Shown: piece after piece, positions 7,531 through 14,668 of the stretch | Layout of the letters: each line of letters starts with the position of its first letter | Numbering within the stretch: the stretch's first letter is position 1 | From: Candidatus Electronema nielsenii | GTDB lineage: Bacteria; Desulfobacterota; Desulfobulbia; Desulfobulbales; Desulfobulbaceae | Assembly: GCA_026122915.1 (NCBI GenBank) | Contig: JAGIXO010000017.1 | Span: 1 to 22,251, forward strand | DNA: 22,251 bases | Direction: 5' to 3' | Made by a program: the position numbers and the translations under genes | The notes under the pieces: generated by a model | Database searches by the model: none | What the model was told of the DNA's origin: nothing | The model's input: the letters and a program-made list of their open reading frames with translations, nothing else

Positions 7531-8589
7531 TCACACCTCGGCTTCGGCAAAATACTCTCGCATTGCCTCAATTCCCTGCTCGGCGATTTCTAACGGTGGC
7601 GAAGTGAGAGGGTTGTTGTCGAGCATCAACTCAGCTAAATTCGCCATCCGGGTAATTTCCGGCGGTAATTCGCTGAAACGGTTGCTGTGCAAATTCAGCT
7701 CGGTTAAATCAGTCAGCCGGAAGAGTGCGGGTACCAGCGCGTTGAGGTCGTTGCCGTAGAGGCAGAGCGAGGCCAAGCTGTTCAGTCGAGCGATTTCCGG
7801 CGGTAACTCAGCAAGATGGTTGCTGTGCAAGTTCAGCTCGGTTAAACTCGTCAGCTCGAAAATTTCCGGCGGCAACTCAGTCAGGTTATTATTGCCAAGG
7901 CATAATGAAGTTAGGCCGGTCAGTTGGGTGATTTCTGGCGGCAGGCGGTGCAACTTGTTGCCGCCAAGATAGAGATGAGTCAAGCTGGCAAGCTGGCCAA
8001 TGGCAGCAGGCAGCTCGTGCAAGTCATTATCGAGCAAAGAAAGGTCAGTTAGCTCGGTGAGCTGGCCGATTTCTGACGGCAGTTTATTCAAGCGGTTACT
8101 GTCGAGATTCAACTCTCGTAGCTCGGTCAGCCGGAAGAGTTCTGCTGGCAAGGTATCCAAGCGGTTGCTATTGAAGTTCAGCTCTTGCAGATTGATCAGC
8201 TGACCGATTTCCGCCGGCAGCTCAGTCAGGCAGTTATTGTTCAAATTCAGCACAGTCAAGCCGGTGAGCTGGCCGATTTCAGGCGGCAGTGTACTCAAAC
8301 GGTTATTCAGCAGATACAGCTCCTCCAGATTGATCAGCAAAGCGATTGCAGGAGGAAGTTGGCGCAGCTCGTTGCCGCCGAGGTTGAGCACCTTTAAGTT
8401 GGTCATTCGGAAAAGTTCTGGCGGTAGCTCGGTCAAGCAGTTACCGCGCAGGTTCAACTCGGTGAGAAGAGTCAGCTCGAAGAGTTCCTGCGGCAGTTCA
8501 CGCAGTTGGCCGCCAATGAGATTCAGGCGGGTTGCGTTGCTTTCAGCAGCCTTCTTGATTGTTTTCAGTACGTCGTCATGTGTCATCAT
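7531..8589 (-). CDS. Leucine-rich-repeat protein (LRR only)
   Basis: 352 residues. After an 18-residue lead, 13 consecutive repeats of exactly 23 residues fit LxxLxLxxNxLxxLPxEIxxLxx. A fourteenth, capping repeat contains NPLTSPPLEIAEQGIEAMRE and the protein stops a few residues later. That cap usually leads into a Roc-COR GTPase or another effector domain; here nothing follows, so this is an LRR-only version, probably a binding scaffold. No signal peptide is seen, so it is probably cytoplasmic. The start follows AAGAGAG. The gene begins 24 nt after the RapZ-like gene, in one operon with it and the CLC gene. Ligand unknown. Confidence 0.92.
   Translation of the reverse strand: MMTHDDVLKTIKKAAESNATRLNLIGGQLRELPQELFELTLLTELNLRGNCLTELPPELFRMTNLKVLNLGGNELRQLPPAIALLINLEELYLLNNRLSTLPPEIGQLTGLTVLNLNNNCLTELPAEIGQLINLQELNFNSNRLDTLPAELFRLTELRELNLDSNRLNKLPSEIGQLTELTDLSLLDNDLHELPAAIGQLASLTHLYLGGNKLHRLPPEITQLTGLTSLCLGNNNLTELPPEIFELTSLTELNLHSNHLAELPPEIARLNSLASLCLYGNDLNALVPALFRLTDLTELNLHSNRFSELPPEITRMANLAELMLDNNPLTSPPLEIAEQGIEAMREYFAEAEV
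7639..8535 (-). repeat. 69-bp in-frame tandem repeats encoding the LRRs
   Basis: Thirteen direct repeats of 69 bp (23 codons) without any indel, in the LRR gene. Copies share words such as GAGCTGCCGCCGGAAAT-type cores and CTGAACTTGCA variants. Regular spacing and high similarity make this stretch prone to repeat-number change by recombination. Confidence 0.85.
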
Positions 8590-8613
8590 TTTCTCTCTTG
8601 CCCCTTGTGTTGA

Positions 8614-8991
8614 TTATGCTCGGTCGATGTCCTGGTGAAAAACGGTCAGCTCGTCTCCGGTTTCAGCCAGACTATCGAGAATCTGGCGCAAATACTCTGT
8701 CACCGCCACTGAGCGATGCCGTCCGCCAGTGCAGCCAATAGCGCAGGTGAATTCCTTGCGGCCCGCCTGTCGGTGGCTGCGTACCATAAAACTGAAAAAA
8801 AGTTCTCCTTGAGTTAAGAACTCGCGCCCAGCCTCGCTTTCCAGCACATAGGCGGCCACCGGTGCTTCGAGACCGCTATGCTCCTTCAGTTCTGGCACCC
8901 AGTACGGATTAGGCAGAAAGCGGACATCCAGCACCATATCCGCCTCTGGATGACCGTATTTGAAGCCAAAGGAAAACAAGGTGATCTTCAT
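8614..8991 (-). CDS. Stand-alone RapZ C-terminal domain protein
   Basis: 125 residues matching only the C-terminal domain of RapZ. It starts KITLFSFGFKYGHPEADMV, then DVRFLPNPYWVPEL (22-35), and carries the hallmark GCTGGRHRSV (86-95). Full RapZ (about 284 residues) has an N-terminal P-loop kinase-like domain, absent here; in RapZ the C-terminal part binds glucosamine-6-phosphate and regulatory RNA. AGGAG precedes the ATG and overlaps the stop of the CLC gene nine bases upstream, so translation is likely coupled. The LRR gene follows after 24 nt. I infer a ligand- or nucleotide-sensing role; no RNA partner is visible. Confidence 0.9.
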   Translation of the reverse strand: MKITLFSFGFKYGHPEADMVLDVRFLPNPYWVPELKEHSGLEAPVAAYVLESEAGREFLTQGELFFSFMVRSHRQAGRKEFTCAIGCTGGRHRSVAVTEYLRQILDSLAETGDELTVFHQDIDRA

Positions 8992-9000
8992 ATTTCTCTC

Positions 9001-10785
9001 CTATGCAGACGAGCAAAGAATTCTGATATCCTCTGCCTTTTCGCGGATGCCACGCTTCAGCACCTCGCGGTTGTAAACGGCAATCACATCGCGCCGCTTG
9101 AGCATTCCCAGTACCCATTTGTCTTCCATGCTTTCCACTACCGGAATTTCTTCAATCCCTTTGATGTCAAAAAGCTGCATTGCATCAAAAAGATTATCAT
9201 CAGGGGTTAGCGTGATCACATCTCGACTGCAAATTGCGCCGACTAAATAACAGCAACGCTGCTCCTCATCGTGAAGAATGGTTTTCACATCCTGCAAAGA
9301 AACCACGCCGACCATTCTTCCTGTATAATCGACCACTGGAAAGTAAAACGATTTGTCGGCAAGAGAGAACAGTTCCAGCAGATGATTAATGTTTGCCATC
9401 TCGCTGATGAAATCAACATCTTCAGTGATCGCCTTGCCAACTCGGATGGATTTGAGAACCGCCACTTCGCGGCCTTCATGGATATCAATTCCTTCACGGG
9501 TGAAATCAACCGTGTCGATGGAGTCTTTGTAAAACTTACTGGCTGTCACCGTGCTGAGTATAGCAGTGAGCATAATCGGCACAATGATCAGATAATTACC
9601 AGTCATCTCAAACAGGAGAAAGATAGCGGTCATTGGTGCATGAGTAGCAGCAGCGAGAAAGGCTCCGATACCCACAGTGGCATAGGCACCTGGCGAAGCA
9701 GTCTGCGTTGGCAGCAGAGAATGCGCCACGGAACCAAAAGCTCCGCCGATCACTGCGCCAATGAATAGCGAGGGCGCGAACACCCCGCCTGCGCCGCCAG
9801 AGCCGAGGGTAATAGCTGTGGCGACAGATTTCAGAATGATCAAAGCTGCCATTGTTATCAGCGCACCTCTGCCATCCAAAACCTCGGCAATGTATTCGTA
9901 GCCATCTCCCATCACTTGAGGAAAGAGAATGCTGATGCTGCCTATCAAAAATGCGCCAAAAATTGGCTTGATTTGATTGTGTAATTTCAGAGCAGCAAAG
10001 CGGTCTCTCACAAAATAAAAAAAGCGAATATGCAGAACGGCCAACAGTCCGATCAGCAGAGCCATGAGCGTGTAGAGCGGCAGCTCGACAAGGGGATTGA
10101 TCATGTGATAATCCGGGATAGGAAAAGCCGACACCTCGCCGTAATACGCCCGTGAAACCACGGTGGCCATCGCCGAAGCAATCACCAAGGCGGAAAAGGA
10201 TGAAATTTCGTAGGTACCGAGCAAGACGATCTCTGCCGCAAAGAAAACCCCAGCGATGGGCGCATTAAACATCCCGGCCACGCCAGCAGCGCAGCCTGCG
10301 GCCACATAAACCTTCATCCGTACCCCAGAAACCCGCAATCGTTGACCAAATTGCGAGCCTATCGCACCTCCGATCTGAGCGATTGGCCCTTCCACGCCTG
10401 CGGAATTGCCCGTACCGATAGTGAGGGCCGTGGCTGCAATCTTGATAAAAATATTTTTGGCCTTGATCACCCCGTTTTCAAGATTCACCTTGCGCAGAAA
10501 TTTGGTGAAGCCGTAGCCGTTGACCTTGCCCGGAAAGAGCAGTGAAATCGGAATGAGCAGCACCATGCCGGTCATGGGCAGGAGCGGCAGCAGTAAGGTG
10601 CGCCAGCCGCCTTCGCTAATCCGCAGCAGCATATAGCCTTGGACAAAGATCAGCCTGTTTACTTGCCCGACCGATTCCCGAAAAACGATAATGACAAGTC
10701 CGGCCAGCAGACCTATAATTGCGGCAGTAAAAAGAAGGGCTGCCTTTTCTCCGGGCAGGAATATCTTAAGGTGGTCGGCAGGCAT
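9001..10785 (-). CDS. CLC-family chloride channel/transporter with C-terminal CBS pair
   Basis: An inner-membrane anion channel or H+/Cl- exchanger. The CLC membrane domain spans about 450 residues and holds GTGNSAGVEGPIAQIGG (gating Glu retained in GVEGP), FNAPIAGVFFAAE and GSGGAGGVFAPSLFIG. The first selectivity motif, normally GSGIP, is NGYGF here. The position of the proton-relay glutamate after FFAAE is Ile, which would fit a channel more than an exchanger (inference). Two CBS domains follow (about the last 140 residues), ending HGREVAVLKS...REKAEDIRI region. Start: ATG 10785 has TTGGAG five bases upstream. ATG 10827 or GTG 10830 would add 14-15 residues with weaker signals. It is first in an operon with the RapZ-C and LRR genes. 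Confidence 0.93.
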   Translation of the reverse strand: MPADHLKIFLPGEKAALLFTAAIIGLLAGLVIIVFRESVGQVNRLIFVQGYMLLRISEGGWRTLLLPLLPMTGMVLLIPISLLFPGKVNGYGFTKFLRKVNLENGVIKAKNIFIKIAATALTIGTGNSAGVEGPIAQIGGAIGSQFGQRLRVSGVRMKVYVAAGCAAGVAGMFNAPIAGVFFAAEIVLLGTYEISSFSALVIASAMATVVSRAYYGEVSAFPIPDYHMINPLVELPLYTLMALLIGLLAVLHIRFFYFVRDRFAALKLHNQIKPIFGAFLIGSISILFPQVMGDGYEYIAEVLDGRGALITMAALIILKSVATAITLGSGGAGGVFAPSLFIGAVIGGAFGSVAHSLLPTQTASPGAYATVGIGAFLAAATHAPMTAIFLLFEMTGNYLIIVPIMLTAILSTVTASKFYKDSIDTVDFTREGIDIHEGREVAVLKSIRVGKAITEDVDFISEMANINHLLELFSLADKSFYFPVVDYTGRMVGVVSLQDVKTILHDEEQRCCYLVGAICSRDVITLTPDDNLFDAMQLFDIKGIEEIPVVESMEDKWVLGMLKRRDVIAVYNREVLKRGIREKAEDIRILCSSA

Positions 10786-11050
10786 ATTTGCTCCAAGGCA
10801 ATGAGCGGCATTTGTGGACTGTGCCATCACCTTAACAGAAAAAATGTTTCCTGCAAGCGGGTTTTCGTACTCCGTTCCTGACTAAACTTGCTGTGTTGGC
10901 CGCAAAGATGTGGAGGATTCTTTAGTGTCTCACGAGGATCAAGGACGGGTTCCAGCCTGCTGCATTGCTTGCCTGTGAGTTTCATGCGCCATTTATAACA
11001 AAATTAATTTTATCAGCCTGTTTTGCTTCGAGATAGATTCATATCCTTCA

Positions 11051-11527
11051 ATGATTATGAACAAATATAACAATCAGTTCGGATTTGTAAAACGTTATCT
11101 GGTTTTATTCTTCGGATATATCTTATCGTCATTTCTTCAGGTTTTTATCGACGTTCAGATAAGAACAGCAAAAATAGACCCGACTAATCCTGATACATGG
11201 CCGAACATGAACCCTAGCATTGCTTACGTATTGTTTCCGTTTATAGCAATTTTTATTTTCGTAATCATATTAATGACAGACGCAGCAATTGAATTCTTAC
11301 TGCGAAAATATCTATTGAAAATATACTTATGGTTCATATTAGGCGCAATATATAGTTTTCCATTCTCACTTCTTTGGTTACGTCACCTAAGCTTGTCTGT
11401 TTCACCAAGACTGGTACTTTATTCGGTTGTTATAGGCCCTCTTTTTTTATCTGTTTTTTATCGTTACTTTTTAGGTTCAAAAATAGCTGTTACAACGTCT
11501 GAAATAAAGATGAAAAATGGGGCATAA
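11051..11527 (+). CDS. Hypothetical 4-TM membrane protein, AT-rich
   Basis: 158 residues, family not recognised. Hydrophobic segments are at about 13-36 (VKRYLVLFFGYILSSFLQVF), 57-80 (SIAYVLFPFIAIFIFVIILM), 88-110 (LKIYLWFILGAIYSFPFSLL) and 117-140. A hydrophilic loop with IDPTNPDTWPNMNPS lies between the first two. The tail is short and charged. The start has no clear Shine-Dalgarno (ATG 11051 or 11057). The gene is much more AT-rich than its neighbours, which suggests foreign origin. It lies alone between the divergent CLC gene and ktrB. Confidence 0.6.
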   Translation: MIMNKYNNQFGFVKRYLVLFFGYILSSFLQVFIDVQIRTAKIDPTNPDTWPNMNPSIAYVLFPFIAIFIFVIILMTDAAIEFLLRKYLLKIYLWFILGAIYSFPFSLLWLRHLSLSVSPRLVLYSVVIGPLFLSVFYRYFLGSKIAVTTSEIKMKNGA

Positions 11528-11541
11528 TGATGATAGAGCAG

Positions 11542-11611
11542 CGAATAAACTCCATTGCACAGATTCACTGTGCGGAAAAACATGGTGAAGCAGTAGCCGT
11601 GTGACCTTACC
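11542..11611 (-). pseudogene. Relic of a second CLC channel gene
   Basis: On the minus strand, 11598-11542 reads GYCFTMFFRTVNLCNGVYS, which aligns with GYGFTKFLRKVNLENGVIK of the intact CLC protein (13 of 19 identical). The three residues before it, GKV (11611-11603), match too, but a one-base insertion at 11599-11602 breaks the frame. Similarity fades outside this stretch. The segment includes the same unusual GYxFT in place of GSGIP as the intact gene, so it comes from a close paralogue. It lies in the ktrB upstream region, opposite to ktrB. Confidence 0.8.
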
Positions 11612-11654
11612 TATAAGCAACATCCCACAGTTCCTACTTTTTTGAGCAGGCAAG

Positions 11655-13031
11655 ATGACGCTGAAAGAACGAGTTAAGAAGCTCCTTGCACTAAATCCGA
11701 TTTCGTTGCCGGTGCTATTCTTCATGGCGGCGATTCTTATCGGTGCCTTGTTGCTTCATGCCCCTTTTAGCGGTGGCAAGGGGCAGGTCTCTTTTCTTGA
11801 TGCTCTTTTTACCTCCACCTCAGCGGTCTGTGTGACTGGTTTGGCCGTGGTTGATACAGGTACTGCCTACACGCGCCCCGGCCATATCGTAATCATGCTG
11901 CTCATTCAGGGCGGCGGTCTTGGCATCATGTCTTTCTCCACCTTAGCCTTGTATTTGTGGAAAAAAAAGGTCTCTTTGACTGACCGAATTGCGGTCGGCC
12001 AGAGTATCCTTAACAACGCCAGCTTTCATCTGGGTAACTTTTTAGTGCAAGTTATTGCGGTTACGTTGCTGATTGAGATAGCTGGAGCACTGCTCCTGTT
12101 CATCAGCGATCCACAGGGTTTTCCGCCTTTTTCTGCCTTATTTCATGCGGTTTCTGCCTTTTGCAACGCAGGTTTTTCTCTTAGCCCCGACAATTTGATG
12201 CGCTGGAAGGGCAGCTGGCCAATCAACCTGACCATAATGTTTTTGATTGTCCTTGGCGGGCTGGGTTTTTCAGTAATTATCGAGAGCGCTTCCTTTATTC
12301 CCGACCTTCTGCGCCGGAGAAAAAGACGGCATTTGCACGATGCTTGGCATGTGAATATTGTTCTTAAAACTTCTCTGTTTCTCATTGTCGCTGGTGCCTT
12401 GTATATTTATCTGTCGGAATTTGTTTTCTTTAAACCGTATCTTCCCGTGAACGAGGCCGTGCTGACCTCACTTTTTCAATCTGTCACCTGCCGTACCGCA
12501 GGCTTTAACACCTTGAATATTGCGGCGATGACCGATGCCTCGCTGCTCTTCATGATTTTGCTGATGTTTATCGGCGGAGCACCAGGCTCTTGCGCAGGCG
12601 GCATCAAAGTGACCACTTTCCGGGTTTTGCACGCCTTTATCACAGCCCAGCTCAAAGGCAGACACCAGATCGTCATCGGCAAATATGCAGTGGATCGAGA
12701 GTCGGTCAACAGCTCGCTGACGCTGCTTTTCTTTTCAGTGGCGATAGTCTTTTTCAGCGTTATTGCTCTTAATTTCACCGACGGTGGTGGGGTCTCGCAC
12801 GGTCAGACACAGGGCAGATTTTTAGAAATTCTCTTTGAAGCCGTCTCGGCTTTTGGCACAGTCGGCTTGAGCGCAGATTTAACGCCTAAGCTCTCTTCAG
12901 GCGGTAAAATTATTATCATTTTTTTGATGTTTATCGGCAGACTCGGCCCTTTGGTTTTGCTGAGTTCGGTGCAGTCCTTTGGCACAAAACTGTTGTTTTC
13001 TATACCAGAAGAAAAAATTTCCATTGGCTGA
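11655..13031 (+). CDS. ktrB: Potassium uptake protein, KtrB/TrkH family
   Basis: The K+-translocating subunit of a Ktr-type uptake system in the inner membrane. Its 458 residues match KtrB length and are very hydrophobic. The four selectivity-filter segments are visible in order: TSAVCVTGLAV, SAFCNAGFS, VTCRTAGFNT and SAFGTVGLS. The gating-region motif GGAPGSCAGGIKVTT also fits the family. Its partner ktrA follows after a short gap, which is the normal arrangement. ATG 11655 has only a weak AGG upstream. The spacer before it carries the CLC relic and a small hairpin (11557-11573). Confidence 0.95.
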   Translation: MTLKERVKKLLALNPISLPVLFFMAAILIGALLLHAPFSGGKGQVSFLDALFTSTSAVCVTGLAVVDTGTAYTRPGHIVIMLLIQGGGLGIMSFSTLALYLWKKKVSLTDRIAVGQSILNNASFHLGNFLVQVIAVTLLIEIAGALLLFISDPQGFPPFSALFHAVSAFCNAGFSLSPDNLMRWKGSWPINLTIMFLIVLGGLGFSVIIESASFIPDLLRRRKRRHLHDAWHVNIVLKTSLFLIVAGALYIYLSEFVFFKPYLPVNEAVLTSLFQSVTCRTAGFNTLNIAAMTDASLLFMILLMFIGGAPGSCAGGIKVTTFRVLHAFITAQLKGRHQIVIGKYAVDRESVNSSLTLLFFSVAIVFFSVIALNFTDGGGVSHGQTQGRFLEILFEAVSAFGTVGLSADLTPKLSSGGKIIIIFLMFIGRLGPLVLLSSVQSFGTKLLFSIPEEKISIG

Positions 13032-13032
13032 G

Positions 13033-13074
13033 TAGGAAGCGGAGCAATGAAACTAGGAAGCGGAGCAATGAAAC
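13033..13074 (+). repeat. Perfect 21-bp tandem duplication of the ktrA ribosome-binding site and start codon
   Basis: Units 13033-13053 and 13054-13074 are identical and each holds AGGAAGCGGAGCAATG plus two codons. The second copy starts in frame 21 bp after the first, giving two equal initiation sites for ktrA (ATG 13047 and ATG 13068). Confidence 0.97.
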
Positions 13075-13718
13075 TACAAATCGGCATCGTTGGCTTAGGC
13101 AAATTTGGATTGAAATTCGGCCAAACTTTGGTTGCATTGGGACATGAGGTTCTTGGTGTGGAGAGTGATCCAGAAAAAGTGAAAAATGCCCAGCACATTC
13201 TCACCCAAGTCTTCCAAACTGATGCGATGAGCCGCGAGGCGTTAGAGCAAATCAGAATTCAGGACTTGGAACATGTCTTAGTCAGCGTGGGTGATTCCAT
13301 CGCGGCCAGCATCATGATTTCCATGTATCTGAAAGAGCTGGGCGTGAAGAAAGTCTGGGCCAAGGCAATCAACAAAGATCACGAGAAGCTGCTCTACAAG
13401 ATCGGCGTGGATGAGGTGGTGATTCCTGAATTTATGGCGGCCAAGCAGATTGCCAGCCGGATTGCCATGCCCGGCTTTATCGAATATCTCCCCTTTGATC
13501 GCTCAATGGCAGTGAAAGAGTTCACCATTAAACGCTGGGCTGGGAAAAATCTCAAGGAGCTGAACTTGACCAATATTTTTGGTATTCAGGTCATCGCCGC
13601 CCGTCGGAATGGCGAGCAAAAATATCAATACATTCCCAAGGCCGATGAGCTGTTTCAGGAAGGTGATAATTTTGTCGCTATTGGTAAAATCTCGCAGTTA
13701 AGCAAAATCTTACCCTGA
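13068..13718 (+). CDS. ktrA: Potassium uptake regulatory subunit, KtrA (RCK) family
   Basis: A cytoplasmic RCK protein that gates KtrB in response to nucleotides. From ATG 13068 it is 216 residues. A Rossmann fold begins at once (KLQIGIVGLGKFG, GxGxxG at 9-14), with the acidic residue of VLGVESDPEKV at the end of strand 2. A TrkA-C-like domain lies at about 135-216 (FTIKRWAGKNLKELNL ... GDNFVAIG). The family normally begins at this MKLQIGIVG point, so 13068 is preferred. Initiation at 13047 adds seven residues (MKLGSGA) copied by the tandem duplication. It is co-transcribed with ktrB. Confidence 0.95.
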   Translation: MKLQIGIVGLGKFGLKFGQTLVALGHEVLGVESDPEKVKNAQHILTQVFQTDAMSREALEQIRIQDLEHVLVSVGDSIAASIMISMYLKELGVKKVWAKAINKDHEKLLYKIGVDEVVIPEFMAAKQIASRIAMPGFIEYLPFDRSMAVKEFTIKRWAGKNLKELNLTNIFGIQVIAARRNGEQKYQYIPKADELFQEGDNFVAIGKISQLSKILP

Positions 13719-13757
13719 TCGATAGGGATGATTCTCATCGCCGCGCTGCATTGCTCA

Positions 13758-13766
13758 TGCTATAAT
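13758..13766 (+). promoter_or_regulatory. Extended -10 promoter upstream of corC-lnt
   Basis: TGCTATAAT at 13758-13766 is a perfect extended -10 element. No convincing -35 lies 16-18 nt upstream, which extended -10 promoters can tolerate. It sits 54 nt before the preferred corC start, in the gap after ktrA. Confidence 0.55.
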
Positions 13767-13819
13767 GTTCGGGGCGATAGGATGACATAATCTTTTTGGA
13801 GACATGCAGCACTGAAGAT

Positions 13820-14668
13820 ATGAGCGAGAAAGAGGGGGAAGGGCGAGAAAAATCATTTTGGCAGCGGCTCCAGCGGCATTTGTTTCGATCTTCACCAGAT
13901 ACTGCCCAAGAGCTTGAGCATGAAATACAGGAGTTGCTGGAGGACGGCGAAGAGCATGGTCTCATCAGCAGGCATGAGGAGCAGCTGATCAACTCCATCT
14001 TTAATTTTCGTGCTACAGTGGCTTCGGAAATCATGACTCCGGCTTCGGAAATCATCTCCGCTGACCTCAACAGTTCGGTGGAGGAAATCATCCAACTGAT
14101 CTGCGAGGAAGGCTACACCCGCATTCCGGTTTTCAGCGGTGGCCACGACAACATCGTTGGTACGCTTCACGCGAAAGACCTGCTGAGAATTGCCAGTCAG
14201 CAAACGGATAAACCGATACAGATAGAAGATTGCCTTAACCCGCCGGTTTTAGTTGCTGAATCCAAGCCAATCACTGAGTTGCTGCGAGATTTTCAGTCTG
14301 GCAAAAACCACATGGCTATTGTCACGGATGAATTCGGCAGCGTGCGCGGCTTGATCACCTTAGAAGACGTACTGGAAGAAATTGTCGGTGAAATTGACGA
14401 CGAGCATGATCAGCACGAACGGGAGCTGATGCTTGAGGTTGATCTCCAGACCGTGGTTGCTGATGCCCGGATCGACGTTGAAGCGGTAGAAAAACATTTT
14501 GACTGTCTCCTGCCGGACGGTCCTTACGAATCCTTGGGCGGACTGTTGATTCATTTGTTAGGGCGAATGCCGGGCAACGGTGAAACCGTGACCGCGCCAC
14601 CGCTGACCTTCAAAGTGCTGACCTCAACCCCGCGCCGAGTCCGCACTGTGCGCATCCGCAAACTATGA
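13820..14668 (+). CDS. corC: CorC/HlyC-family CBS-domain protein
   Basis: 282 residues from ATG 13820. An in-frame TTG at 13796 would add eight. After a basic/acidic lead comes the family N-terminus (LEDGEEHGLISRHEEQLINS, FNFRATVASEIMTP). CBS 1 follows (IISADLNSSVEEIIQLICEE ... GTLHAKDLL), then CBS 2 (HMAIVTDEFGSVRGLITLED, VLEEIVGEIDDEHD). The C-terminal CorC_HlyC domain is at about 205-282. There is no DUF21 membrane domain, so it is the soluble type. CorC is linked to Mg2+/Co2+ efflux, and in many proteobacteria it sits directly before lnt, as here: the lnt ATG overlaps its TGA by four bases. Confidence 0.93.
   Translation: MSEKEGEGREKSFWQRLQRHLFRSSPDTAQELEHEIQELLEDGEEHGLISRHEEQLINSIFNFRATVASEIMTPASEIISADLNSSVEEIIQLICEEGYTRIPVFSGGHDNIVGTLHAKDLLRIASQQTDKPIQIEDCLNPPVLVAESKPITELLRDFQSGKNHMAIVTDEFGSVRGLITLEDVLEEIVGEIDDEHDQHERELMLEVDLQTVVADARIDVEAVEKHFDCLLPDGPYESLGGLLIHLLGRMPGNGETVTAPPLTFKVLTSTPRRVRTVRIRKL

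Noticed and set aside
7639..8535. CRISPR-like regular repeats
   Set aside because: The 69-bp period is in frame and encodes leucine-rich repeats.
11557..11573. Short inverted repeat GCACAG-CTGTGC before ktrB as an operator
   Set aside because: It falls inside the CLC relic and is explained by decayed coding sequence; no second copy.
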